Shown piece by piece: positions 30,060-39,860 of a stretch of DNA of 64,000 nucleotides. Positions within the stretch are counted from its first letter, which is position 1; the number at the start of each line of letters is the position of its first letter. The notes below the pieces were generated by a model, which searched no databases, was not told the DNA's origin, and saw only the letters and a program-made list of their open reading frames with translations. This stretch comes from Notamacropus eugenii. Lineage: Eukaryota; Chordata; Mammalia; Diprotodontia; Macropodidae. The position numbers were made by a program, and so were the translations under genes. The stretch is from positions 550,123,205-550,187,204 of the forward strand of contig NC_092872.1 in the NCBI RefSeq assembly GCF_028372415.1, in the 5' to 3' direction.

Positions 30060-31080
30060 ATTTGATAATAAGAATTAAATGATGATGATGATGGTACTGA
30101 TCATAGCAAGTATTTATATATCTCTTTAAGGCTCACAAATCACTTTACATCTGCTTTCTCACTTGATCCTCACAACAACACTGGGAGATCAGTCAGTCAG
30201 TAAACATTTAGTGAGTGCCTACTATGTGCCAGGCACTATGTTAAGTGCTGGGGATAGAAAGAAAAGTAAAAGATAGTCCCTGCTCTCCAGGAGCTCACAG
30301 TCTGATGAGGGAGACAACATGCAAAAAACTATATACAAACAATCTATATACACAGCGAACTGGAAATAATGGACAGAGGAAAAGTGCTAAAAATTATGGG
30401 GGATCAGGAAAGGCTTCCTTTAGAAAGTGAGATTTTAACTGGGACTTGAAGGATGCCAGGGAAGCCAGGAGATGGAGATGAAGATGAAGAGAGAGAGAAC
30501 ATTCCAGATTTGGGGAAGCCAGTAAAAATATCTGAAGTTCAGAGATGAATTGTCTTGTTCAAAGAAAAGTAAGAAGGTCAATGTTGTTGGTATGTGGGTG
30601 AGATGGGTAGCGTAAAAAGACTGAAAAAGTGGTAGTGGTGATATAGGTTATGAAGACTTTGAATGCCAAATAGAGGATTTTGTATTTAATTCTGGAGCTC
30701 ATAGGGAGCCACTGGAGTTTGTTGAGTAGGACGATGGGAGGGTAGTGACATGGTCAGACCTGACCTTTAAAAGACAAACTTTGACAGCTGAGTGGGAAGC
30801 TAGATTGGAAGGGAAAGAGACTTGTGTCAGGCAGTCCAATAAGGAGCCTAATGCAATAGTCCAGGCATGAAGTGATGAGTGCCATACCAGGGTGGTGTCA
30901 TTGTCAGAGAAGAGAAGGTAGGAGACACTGTTATTGTCCGCATTTTACAGACAAGGAAATTGAGGCACAGAGAAGTTAAGTGAAGTGCCCAGCATCATAT
31001 AACTCGTAAGTATCTGAGGCTGGCTTTGAACTTGTCTTGCTGATTTCAAGTCCAGTACTTTATGGACTATGCCATCTATA
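30060..31080 (-). mobile_element. MIR SINE, antisense, split by an L2 insertion
   Basis: Left part 30075-30187 (GCAAGTATTTATATATCTC, TTGATCCTCACAACAACACTGGGAG). Right part about 30922-31080 (TGTTATTGTCCGCATTTTACAGACAAGGAAATTGAGG, AAGTGCCCAGCATCATATAAC). They are consecutive in MIR order with 30188-30920 between them. Confidence 0.8.
30188..30920 (-). mobile_element. L2 LINE 3' end, antisense, inserted in a MIR
   Basis: Complete antisense L2 3' section: AAACATTTAGTGAGTGCCTACTATGTGCCAGGCACTATG, CCTGCTCTCCAGGAGCTCACAGTCTGATG, GCTTCCTTTAGAAAGTGAGATTTTAAC, ATAGGGAGCCACTGGAG, GGTAGTGACATGGTCAGACC, GCAATAGTCCAGGCATGAAGTGATGAG, 5'-truncated near 30920. It is one of the better-preserved L2 copies here and is younger than the MIR it interrupts. 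Confidence 0.88.
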
Positions 31081-31194
31081 TTTCAGAGATTTCCTGGAGT
31101 AATTAAAGATGGGAGCAATAAGCCAAAGAGAGAGAATGGACTTCTTTTTGGGTCAAGAACCAGAAAGGAATCTAGTGCAGGGACTGGTTTTTGT

Positions 31195-31275
31195 TTTGTC
31201 TTTTCTTTGCATTCCTTACACTTAGCACAGAACCTGGCACACAGTAGGTGATTAATGCTTGCTGACTGACTGACT
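31195..31275 (+). mobile_element. L2/MIR 3'-terminal fragment
   Basis: CACTTAGCACAGAACCTGGCACACAGTAGGTGATTAATGCTTGCTGACTGACTGAC. Confidence 0.7.
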
Positions 31276-31279
31276 TGGG

Positions 31280-32130
31280 AAGCCCCAGAATCTGCATTTT
31301 ACAGGCAAATTTATAGATGAAAGAATCTTCCCTAAATTAAGCTAGGCTTTTTCAGAAGAACATTAACTCTTTCGGGCTTCCAGGGAACTATTTAAAAAAT
31401 TACTGTCAGAGAGCAAAAGATGGTTCCCTAGAGATGTGAAAGTGCCAAACAATCATTCTGAAAGTGCTTGTTTAACTTTCGCCCATGGAATAGTTTATTC
31501 ACCCACAATATCTGGAACCATGGATGTTTCCTTCCTCCAAACAGAAGTACTGATTCTTTAGTCACATAAGAATACTAGTTATCTCTTCAAACAGAGGGCT
31601 TAGGTTCCCAGTTTTATGAAATTCCCAAACTGTACAAAGCTACATCCTGAACTGTCTTTTACCAGGATTTATGAATTATTTTCTAAGCATCTCCATCTTG
31701 GGTTTAAGAATGCCATTACTGGGCCCTTCTTTGGGGTTAGTCAGCAGGTCAGCTCTCAGATAAGAAAGGCTAAGGCAGAGCTGGAGAATTATGTTGTTTG
31801 TTCAGTGAAAGTTCCTCATTTGTTTTTCCTAAGAAAGAACCACACCCTGGTCACATCCAGTCCAAGGCTATTTCCTTCCTCTCTTACACCCTCATTCCTT
31901 CTTTGACCATGTATTTCCAGACTCAGAGTGACCTCATTTGTCAGGTCTTATTTGTGTGTGCATGTTCCTTATGCTTGTGCCATGGAATGAGATCTTAGAC
32001 TAGCTTAGGATTCAGTAAGAGATTCTCTGTAGTTCTGAGAATAACATTTCTGGGTTGGAGCTTCGATGAACTCATTCTCCAGATTTACTACTCCCTTCTG
32101 AGACAGAGCTTGAGAACAAGAATGATGTAG
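31280..32130. other. No recognised repeat; possibly unique sequence
   Basis: Overlapping 66- and 96-codon plus-strand frames (31616-31998) have no recognisable domain. Confidence 0.45.
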
Positions 32131-32134
32131 TAAT

Positions 32135-32290
32135 TCTGCCTCTGAAATGTCTCTCACTCCCACTCCTTTGACAATCTATCTCCTGTGACTCTAATTATAG
32201 GCTCCCCTCATCTGAACTTATTGCAAAAGTTTCCTGACTGATGCTCTGAATCCAATCTCTTCCCAGGCAAAATCCATCCTGCAGATATTG
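32135..32290 (+). mobile_element. L2 LINE fragment
   Basis: ATCTCCTGTGACTCTAATTATAGGCTCCCCTCATCTG, TTTCCTGACTGATGCTCTGAATCCAATCTCTTCCCAGG parallel the L2 section seen at 34690-34760 and 16670-16740. Confidence 0.6.
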
Positions 32291-32477
32291 GTTTATGGGA
32301 GAACCATTTCATGTGTAGTTTGATCTATTCTCAGTGAAGAAAGGAATGAGTGCCAATAAAGACCATTCTAGCACTAGGTTTGTTATCTTTCAGAACTTGG
32401 GTTGTTTTTTTTAACCATAAATTGTGATATGAAGATGTTGAATTGGGTACTATATTTTTAATTAAACTGTATAATTT

Positions 32478-32730
32478 AAGAGCATTGGGCTTGAAACTAG
32501 GAACAATCGATTTAAAATTCCAGACACTTACAAATTTTGTGATCTTTGGAAAGTCACTTAATCTTTGTCAGGCTGTTTTCTCACTTGTTAAATGAGGCTA
32601 TGAGTATCTGTATCTGTAGCATTATCTTATAGAGTTGTTTTGATCATCCAATGAAATTATACAGGAAAAAACTCTTTGAAAATCTTTATGTACTACAGAA
32701 GGTTATTGATTATTATTATTAGTAATGATA
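32478..32730 (+). mobile_element. MIR SINE
   Basis: GAGCATTGGGCTTGAAACTAGG, ATTTTGTGATCTTTGGAAAGTCACTTAATC, TTATAGAGTTGTTTTGATCATCCAATGAAATTATAC, GGTTATTGATTATTATTATTAG. Confidence 0.8.
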
Positions 32731-32734
32731 TAAA

Positions 32735-33504
32735 ATCTGTCTTGTCTTATTTAGTAGAGTTCAGATAAAATAGACCAGGGGCCAAGTTCTATCTGCAATT
32801 ATTCTTTTATATTCAGGATTTTGTGAACTATTGCACAGTTGGGTGATTACTTTTTTTGTGGTTGAGAAATAGTATTAGGATTTGTAAGCTCACTGAAAAT
32901 ATCTTCTATATAATTCCTGTGGCAGTCTGGGCAACAGGGATTATATGTGCCTCTTCTTATTCCTGCACAGTTTTTATTTCTTCTGCTTGATTTTTAAATT
33001 TTGAAAGCTTTTTTTTCTTCACACAACTTGGAGATTATGAATATTTAGCATGGTAACATTTGCTAAAAAATATCATTCTTAAGTTTTTATGGATCAAGGT
33101 TACATTCAGCTTTTTGTGGGCAATAGTTTGGTCTGTGATAATATTCCAGTTCCAGTGTAGTTTATTGGTTGGGTTCTCCAGATATTTTGAGGCCTTTATT
33201 TGTAGAATGGGGATTTCTCTTACGATCATGAAAGACAGTGAGATTCTGATGTCAAATTCTAGCCTCCATGTTTTGCTAGGTACTTGGTAAGTGATATATT
33301 TTGCAACTTGCAGTGAAGTGTGGCACAGTTTCTAGCATTTCATGATATAATGGAATGGTCTGGCTCTGGAGATAGCAGGTCCCCATTAGTGGAAGTTCCA
33401 AGTAGAGTGACTCACTATTTGTTCACAATTCTATAGATGCTAAGACCTATTCAGGTTAGGGTAGGACTTTCACAGTCTAATTCTGAAATTCTATGAATTG
33501 TTTA
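32735..33504. other. No recognised feature
   Basis: AT-rich; frames of 64-76 codons on opposite strands overlap at 33035-33290 and have no domain. Confidence 0.45.
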
Positions 33505-35010
33505 TATGACATCACCATCAAGATGACTGCGGGCACCTCAAATTCAAAATGTCCAAAGTCATACTTAATATCTTTTGCCCTAAATCTGCTCACTGTTTCT
33601 GTCCAGGCTATAACCATTCATCCAATATTCCCATTTTAGAAACTTGGAGATTATTATTGATTCTTTTCCTTTCCTCCTCCCTCCCCCCATCCAATCAGTC
33701 AACTCAGTCCGTTTTTTTTAAAAAAAATATTATTTGATTTTTGATTTATGAAATCAAACATTTCTGTAACATAGTATAGCAAAAATGATTGTACTTGAAA
33801 CTGCAAATCTATTATGTACAACTTGATACTTCTTTGAAATATATAATAAAATTATATGTAAATTTCTTTTTTTTTCTTTTTCTTCCCTCCCCCAGAGATG
33901 GCTGCCATCATACACACATATGTTCATATATATATATGTATATATAATCATTTTTTGTATACTTCTATTTATCAGTTTGTTTTCTGGATGCAGATAATGT
34001 CCTTCATAATTCATTTGGGTATTTATAATAGTAAAAATGTCTTATTTGTCCAAAGTTGTTATTAAAGCAATATTGCTGTAACCGTATACAATGTTCTCTT
34101 GGTTCTGTTCATTATTTCATGTAAATCTTTCCATGTTTCTCTAAGATCTCATCATTTCTCATATACCACAACTTGTTCAACTATTCCCTAATTGATGGAC
34201 ACCCCTGCAATTTCTAGTTCTTTACCACAACAAAGAGAGCTGCTATAAATAATTTAAAACATAGAGGTTCTTTTCCTTTTGCTTTAATCATCTTTGGAAA
34301 TAGACCTAGCAATGGTATTGCTGGGTCAAAGGTTATAGGTAGTTTAATAACTCTTTGGGCATAATTCCAGACTGTTCTCCAAAATGGGTGTATCAGTTCA
34401 CAATTCCACCAACAATGAATTAGTGATCAAATTTTTTCACATTTCCGCCAACACTTGTCAATTTCCCTTTCAAACATTTTAGCCAATCTGATAGATGTAA
34501 AATGGTATCTCAAGGTTATTTTAATAAAGTTGTTTTAATTTGCATTTCTCTAATCAATAATGATATAGAGCATTTTTATATGACTATAAATAGTTTTGAT
34601 TTCTTTATCTAAAAACTGCTTGTTCATATCTTTTGACCATTTCAGATCCAACTGCATAATATTTCTTATATCCATACCCTATTCTATTTATACTACTTCC
34701 ACCTTAATACAGACCTATATTACCATCTGCTTGGACTATTATTTTAACGAATCTTTCTACATCTACTTTCTCTCCTCTCCAATTCATCCTTCATAACATT
34801 GCCAGAATCTTTCTCATGAATTAACATGGTCATACCACTCCTCTGCTCAAACATCCTCAGATGTTCCTTATGGCCTTCCTAGTGTATTTCAAATTATTTT
34901 GCTTGACATTCAAAGCCTTCTCTAACTTTGTAGTCCCATTCTATATTATTCCTCTCTATATACTCTAAGCTTTAGTCAAAACTGGACTATTTTGTGCATG
35001 CTGAAAATTC
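33505..35010 (+). mobile_element. L2 LINE 3' region, split by an L1 insertion
   Basis: Left part 33505-33715 (CACCTCAAATTCAAAATGTCCAAAG, CTTGGAGATTATTATTGATTC, CATCCAATCAGTCAACTCAGTCC). Right part about 34646-35010 (TTGCCAGAATCTTTCTCATG, CATACCACTCCTCTGCTCAAAC, CATTCAAAGCCTTCTCTAAC, CTTTAGTCAAAACTGGACTATTTTG). Both halves are sense and consecutive in the L2 3' order; the antisense L1 at 33716-34645 separates them. Confidence 0.8.
33716..34645 (-). mobile_element. L1 LINE 3' end: ORF2 C-terminus relic and 3' UTR, antisense
   Basis: From the 3' end (33716) through a TTCCCTCCCCCAG pyrimidine tract and TGCTGTAACCGTATACAATG to antisense ORF2 (ACTATTCCCTAATTGATGGACACCCC, GCAATGGTATTGCTGGGTCAAAGG, AATTCCAGACTGTTCTCC, CACAATTCCACCAACAATGAATTAG, TTGCATTTCTCTAATCA, GTTCATATCTTTTGACCATTTC). 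On the minus strand this corresponds to the conserved L1 ORF2 tail (Cys-Trp-Trp region through Pro-Leu-Leu-Gly-Ile-Tyr-Pro). Many frameshifts. It is inserted into L2. Confidence 0.9.
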
Positions 35011-35220
35011 TTACACAATAGTAAGAAGAGAAAAACAAATCAAAACAACTCTGAAGCTTCATATCACAACTAATCAATTGACAAAGATGACATAAGATGG
35101 GCATACTCAGTTTTGGAGGGGTTGTAGAAAAACAGTAATACTACCAATACAATGTTGATGGCATTATGAATTGGTCTAACTATTCTGGAAAGCAACCTGG
35201 AATTATACAAAGAAAGTTGA

Positions 35221-35776
35221 TGTTGGGATCCTAATCATTTCTCTTTTTTACTGTTAGGAGAGATCCTGTTTTCCAGAGCTAAGGCCCAGCAAAAAAAAAC
35301 TGCGCTCTGAGCTTGGCATGACAACAATCCTTTGCACTCACCCTCTAGGTGAACTCCACTGCAGCAAAATCCCAGAATTGTTTCACATTAGCCCCAGATA
35401 TTCCCTGAACTTGGATAAGCGCCTGCATGACCCATATTCTGGTCATGAAGCTCTGCTATGAATCAAACTTGTCACATTGTTGCTGTTATCCCTCATTGTT
35501 ACAGTTATAGCTCACTACACAGCCATTTCGGTGTATCAAGGTTCGGTCTCACTAAAGCGGGTCTCTTCCCAGAGGAGGCCCCCACACATGGGTCTAGTTC
35601 CCTCCTCCAATGGCATAAAGAAAGCTTTTGGCTTATAACCATTATTAGCTTTTTGGTTTTATTTTTCAGAGTTAATTGTGATTGTGATAACCTGTTTGAG
35701 GTCTTTGGTATTTTCAGAGTTAGCAGTGGTTGCATAACCTTGGTGATGCTTTGGTCATTTATTTTCAGATTTGACA
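35221..35776 (+). mobile_element. Candidate solo LTR inserted in L1
   Basis: 556 bp that interrupt the L1 exactly between AATTATACAAAGAAAG and CAAAATGTCCATACC. It begins TGTTGGG and ends TTTGACA, giving the TG...CA termini and short TGT/ACA inversion usual for LTRs. The flanks GTTGA (35216-35220) and GTGAA (35777-35781) are an imperfect duplication. I see no gag, pol or env next to it and no clear AATAAA. Strand is assumed; family unknown. Confidence 0.6.
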
Positions 35777-35884
35777 GTGAACAAAATGTCCATACCTATT
35801 GACCAAGAAGTTTCACTCCATATATACTTCTAGGGAGTCAATGACAAAAAGAAAGGCCTTATATACTCTCAGATATGTATAGGA

Positions 35885-36134
35885 AAGGAATAATCATTTG
35901 TGCCATGTACTGGGCTAAGTGTTTTACAGATACTTCTCATTTGATCCTCCCAGCAGTCCTGGGAAATAGGTGGTATTATTATCTCCATTTTACAGTTGAG
36001 GAAACTGAGACAAATAGGGTTAGGTGATTTACCTAGGATCACATAGCTAGAAAATGTTTGAATCTGGATTTGAATTCAGGTTTTCCTGACTCCAGGCTCA
36101 GGAGTTCTATCCTCTGTATCCCTATTTGCCTCTA
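35885..36134 (-). mobile_element. MIR SINE, antisense, nested in L1
   Basis: GTGCCATGTACTGGGCTAAGTG, TGATCCTCCCAGCAGTCCTGGGAAATAGG, CATTTTACAGTTGAGGAAACTGAGAC, GGATCACATAGCTAGAAAATG, TTTTCCTGACTCCAGGC. Confidence 0.87.
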
Positions 36135-36215
36135 GAAGCAGTTTTTTTTGTAATAGTAAAGACCTAGAAACAAAGTAGGTGTCTATAATTTGGGAATTTT
36201 CTAAAATGTTCATCT

Positions 36216-36440
36216 GTAAGAAGCCTTGCTTAGTCCTCATTGGTCTTACTGCTTTCCTTCTGTTGATTATCTTCAATTATAATATATATTTCTTGTTTGC
36301 ATGCAGCTTGCATGTTTTCTCTTCTCTCATGTGAGCTCCTTGAGAGCAAGGACTGTTTTTTACCTTTCTTTGTATCCCTAGTTTTTAGCACGGTGCCTAA
36401 CATATACTAGGTACATACTAAATGATTGTTGCATTGGGAA
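36216..36440 (+). mobile_element. L2 3' terminus, nested in L1
   Basis: TGTGAGCTCCTTGAGAGCAAGGACTG, TTGTATCCCTAGTTTTTAGCACGGTGCCTAACATATACTAGG. A short pyrimidine-rich L2 part precedes it. Confidence 0.78.
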
Positions 36441-36448
36441 AAAAAAGT

Positions 36449-36540
36449 CATATATACACACACATATATAAATACACACACATATACATATATATACATA
36501 TTTTATATATGTATACATATACACACATATACATTAAATA
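36449..36540. repeat. AT/CA-rich microsatellite
   Basis: Mixed CATATA, TACACACA and TATATATG units. Confidence 0.85.
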
Positions 36541-36789
36541 TGTAAATGAAATTATGGTAACATTTTCTTACTATAAGGACTGATGAATATGGTGTATACA
36601 AAGAAGTATGGGAGGACTTAAGTGATGCAAAATTAAGTAAGGAAAATAACATATACAATGAGGACAGCAATGTACATGGAAAAACAAGAACAAAACAATG
36701 GAAACTCAATGGTATGAAATTATCATGACCAAGCTTGGCTCTAAAGAGGAGATATAAGAAGGTACCTTCCCCTACCTACTTCATTGAAA

Positions 36790-37688
36790 AAGGAGTGGCT
36801 TTTTATTTTTAGCTCTACTATCTTCCTCTGAATATGGAACTCAGTTTTTCCTCTTTTCTCATAGCAGCTATCTATTATTAGGTTCTTTCTCCTTTGCTTA
36901 TTCATTTAAAATTTTTATTTTGTTTTATATTTAGCAGCTATTATCATAATCAAGTTTTAGTCCCGAAGTGTGGGGAATGATGCCCCAGGCCACAGCTCCT
37001 TCTTGTTGCTGTTTTCTGAGGTCTGTCCCAGGACCTCAACCTTGAGTATTCCTCTACACTTCTAGCCCATGGCCAGAGCCCCCAGCCATGCTGTTCTACA
37101 AATGCTCTTGTTCCCTGTGGTCCCTCTGCTGGCTTCGAGCTTCAGCTGTCCTCTCTGCCCTGGAACTGAAACCAGGCACTCTACTCTCCTGCAAGTGCCC
37201 TAAAGCCAGCAGGGTCCCCGCCCCTCTGTTACTGCACTTACCAGGTGTGTGCTAGCTCCTTCTCCCCTTCAGTCATAGCTTGGACTGCATCTGGCTAGCA
37301 CAGCTGTGCTTGGTGTCCCTAGACAGTGGAATGTCCTTCAGTATTCTCCTATCTAGTCATCTGGCCCCCACGGTCAGTGAGGTGGGGAGGCTGAGGCTAC
37401 CTCCCAATTTAGCTGCCTTCAGGGCTTGTTTGCTGATTCAACAGAGTCAGCCCAGAGTTGTTTGCACTTCACTCAGGCCAAATCTCTACCTCTGGAGGTC
37501 AGGTCTTGCCTGGGATCTTCTCAAGTTGTCTTAGGAGGAAAACTGCTTTACCCCAACTTTTGTTTATTTCTGCTGCTCTATTTTCCCTCTGAGGCAATGT
37601 TCTGTCTTTATTTGTGGAGGAAATTTGGAGAGTCTAGAGTTTTGGAGATCCTAAAGTTTTCTGACGTATTCCACCATCTTCCCTGAAT
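36790..37688 (-). mobile_element. L1/HAL1 5' UTR and start of ORF1, antisense
   Basis: The right end (plus-strand CCACCATCTTCCCTGAATCC) is the complement of the GGCGGAGCCAAGATGGCGG-type L1 promoter start. The middle is the GC-richer 5' UTR (CACAGCTCC, CACTTACCAGG, CAGGCCAAATCTC). The left 100-150 bp (TATCTTCCTCTGAATATGG) parallels the ORF1 start of the HAL1 at 50750-50850. The gene body is absent, so this is a 5' fragment. Plus-strand frames at 37280-37686 are UTR artefacts. Confidence 0.72.
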
Positions 37689-37689
37689 C

Positions 37690-37920
37690 CTTCCCAGGTG
37701 ACTTTCTACCCATCTGTTAAAGACCAACTCAAATGCCACCTCTTTCACGAAGCCTTGTCTGATGAACTTGTGTAATGTTAATTCATAATATTGTGTATTA
37801 CTTTTTATCTGTGTTCATGTCATCCCCTTATTACTTTGTAATCTGCATGTGGGCAGGTACTATGTCTTTTCTCTTTCCCTCTACCCCAAAGTCTTGTATA
37901 GTATCTGTTGGGTGAAGGAA
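37690..37920 (+). mobile_element. L2 3' end
   Basis: TTAAAGACCAACTCAAATGCCACCTCTTTCACGAAGCCTTGTC, ATTACTTTGTAATCTGCATGTGGGCAGG, AAGTCTTGTATAGTATCTG. Confidence 0.8.
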
Positions 37921-38199
37921 TGAGTCATATAGAATTCAACTCCTTTATAAACAATCTTCTAACCAATTTCATTTTTTGACATATGGAATATATCCTAAAA
38001 CTTCATTCTCATCAAATTCCCAGGAAAAGGAGATTTCTTTGGTAGGGCAACAAAGAAACATAGATGAAAAATTTCTTCTAGGACTGAAAATTTTATATAT
38101 GTTAATATCATCCTAATCTCAATTTATGAGACTCTAAAATGCTTAGTTACTCATGACACAGGCCAATTCTAGAACACAGTTTCAGGGAAAGCACCATAG
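37921..38199. other. Unrecognised spacer
   Basis: No signature seen. Confidence 0.5.
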
Positions 38200-38595
38200 C
38201 TGTCTTAAAATATTTTAAAGACACATGGAAAAGGTTATTCATCTTATTCTGTGTAACTCCCAATGGCAACAACTAGGTCCAAAGGCTAGAAATTTCAGGA
38301 AGGAAGATTTGGAACACTCATGAAAAACTTTCTAATCATTAACACTATTCACAAATAGAATGGGGTTCTTCAGAAGTTAGTGATTTCTCCAATACTGGAA
38401 TTGTTAAGGAGAACTTGGATGGCCATCTGTCATTTGTTCAACAAATGTTAACTGAGGTTCTATTATGTACAAATAATTATGCTACTAAATTGCTAACTCT
38501 TCCAGGGATGTTATAAAGGGATTCCTACATGGAGGTACAAGGGTTGATTCAATGACTTCTAAAGATCCTTTTGCTGGCTTTTCCAGTGATAGTCT
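38200..38595 (+). mobile_element. L3/CR1-type LINE 3' UTR, with a short L2-like insert
   Basis: Sense CR1/L3 blocks in order: CAACTAGGTCCAAAGGCTAGAAATTTCAGG, CTCATGAAAAACTTTCTAATCATTAACAC, AATAGAATGGGGTTCTTCAG, AACTTGGATGGCCATCTGTCA, then (after an antisense L2-like insert of about 70 bp, 38430-38500: TTGTTCAACAAATGTTAACTGAGG) CCAGGGATGTTATAAAGGGATTCCTACATGG and AATGACTTCTAAAGATCC. Confidence 0.78.
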
Positions 38596-38666
38596 CCTCC
38601 CCAGACAATCTATTTTAGATATAGAAATCTGAAAGCTACTGCTCACAATTCAAATATGTATACTTG

Positions 38667-38812
38667 AGGGGGCAACAAGGTGGTACAGTGGATAGAACAC
38701 TGGAGTCAAAAGGATCTGAGTTCAAATCTGGCCTCAGACACTTGACTCTTACTAGTTGTGTGACTCTGGGCAAGTCACTTAACCCCAATTACCTCACCAA
38801 AAAAAAAAAAGT
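38667..38812 (+). mobile_element. tRNA-derived SINE with poly-A tail
   Basis: 146 bp: head GGGGGCAACAAGGTGGTACAGTGG, GAGTTCAAATCTGGCCTCAGACACTTGAC, TGTGTGACTCTGGGCAAGTCACTTAACCCCAATTACCTCAC, then a run of 12 A. It lacks both the L2-like tail of MIR and the RTE-like tail of Mar-1, so by its poly-A it was probably mobilised by L1. The pure A-tail makes it one of the youngest insertions here. Confidence 0.88.
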
Positions 38813-38865
38813 ACATTAGTCAGTTTTTGATTTCATATATCTTACCATTATTGCTTTCTCATTTG

Positions 38866-39050
38866 GTAGATCGTAGGAAGAGACCTTAAAGTTCATCTAA
38901 CAGAGTTTCCTCCTTTCATGTGCGAGAAAACTAAGGGTCAGAGAAGTGAAATCATTTGCCCAAGGTCACACAGGTAGGCACGAGAGAGGCAGGATTTGAA
39001 CTTGGGTCCTCTGATTTGGAACTAGCATTCTTTGCACTATATACCATGGT
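38866..39050 (-). mobile_element. MIR SINE, antisense, variant form
   Basis: GAAGAGACCTTAAAGTTCATCTAACAGAG, TTTGCCCAAGGTCACACAGGTAGGCACGAGAGAGGCAGGATTTGAAC, TTTGCACTATATACCATGG. Confidence 0.82.
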
Positions 39051-39644
39051 AGTGTATAAAGAATTACCAGCTAGGCTACGTATACAACCACTTCCTCCAT
39101 CCACCCCAATGTGTGTAAAACATAATATAGCATATATTATGAAAATTGCATAGAGGAAGGAGATCTATGCCATGTCAGGGCATTGAAGTGTCCCAGATGT
39201 CACATTGTGCTGTAATCACTTATACTAAATGTGTACTCTCTCCATCCTTGCCTGTTCTTCTAGCTTTCTGCTTAAACACATACCTGAAATGGATTCTCAG
39301 TGGCAAGGTTTGATTTCCTTCTGTGTTACCGCATTCACAGCTCTCAAAGCCAGCTTCCAATCAGCTCAAATGCCTCATACACTAGCCCCCCTCCTATTCC
39401 TTTACAAATCTAAGCATCATCTGCAGAACTACTCTTAAATCATTCCCCTTGTAAGCTGCCCCTGAAACAATGAGAGGCTGGGAAGTAATCTTCTCAGGAA
39501 AAGTCTACATCTATCTTCCTCACTTCCAGCCCCACAATGTCATTAATTCCTGACACTTTCCAATTCTAAGATTTAGGTCTGAAATGAACACTACATGGGG
39601 TTGTTTAGGTGAACACCTCATTACTAAGGGTAAATCAGTTAATC
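39051..39644. other. No recognised feature
   Basis: The 69-codon frame at 39229-39438 shows no domain; possibly unique sequence. Confidence 0.45.
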
Positions 39645-39860
39645 AGTGAACATTGATGAAATATTGTTTCCACGCTAAGTACTGTGCTAGGCATGCAGGG
39701 TATAATATCAGAAATGAAACGTTCTTTGACTTCTAGGAGTTTACATTCTACTGGGGGAGTAAATACGTGCCTATATAAGCAAATATAAAACACATATAAG
39801 AAAGCACAAAATGTAACCTCCTTCCCTAGGGATGTTACCAGGGTAATTTGGTGGAGTGGA
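39645..39860 (-). mobile_element. L2 3' end, antisense
   Basis: CACGCTAAGTACTGTGCTAGGCATGCAGGG, TTGACTTCTAGGAGTTTACATTCTACTGGGGGAG. Confidence 0.72.

Larger units (their letters stand above)
35012..36785 (+). mobile_element. L1 LINE 3' end, sense, split three times
   Basis: Four sense pieces are consecutive in L1 order: 35012-35220 (AAATCAAAACAACTCTGAAG, TTTTGGAGGGGTTGTAGAAAAAC, TATTCTGGAAAGCAACCTGGAATTATAC); 35777-35880 (AAAATGTCCATACC, AAGTTTCACTCCATATATACTTCTAGG); about 36135-36215 (TTTTTTTTGTAATAGTAAAGACCTAGAAACAAAGTAGGTGTC); and 36541-36785 (ACTATAAGGACTGATGAATATGG, GAGGACTTAAGTGATGCAAA, ACAATGGAAACTC). The breaks hold an LTR-like element (35221-35776), an antisense MIR (35885-36134) and an L2 tail plus microsatellite (36216-36540). 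Confidence 0.8.

Noticed and set aside
36790-37688. CpG-poor but GC-richer block as a gene promoter
   Set aside because: Better explained as an antisense L1 5' UTR, ending in the complement of the AAGATGG-type start.
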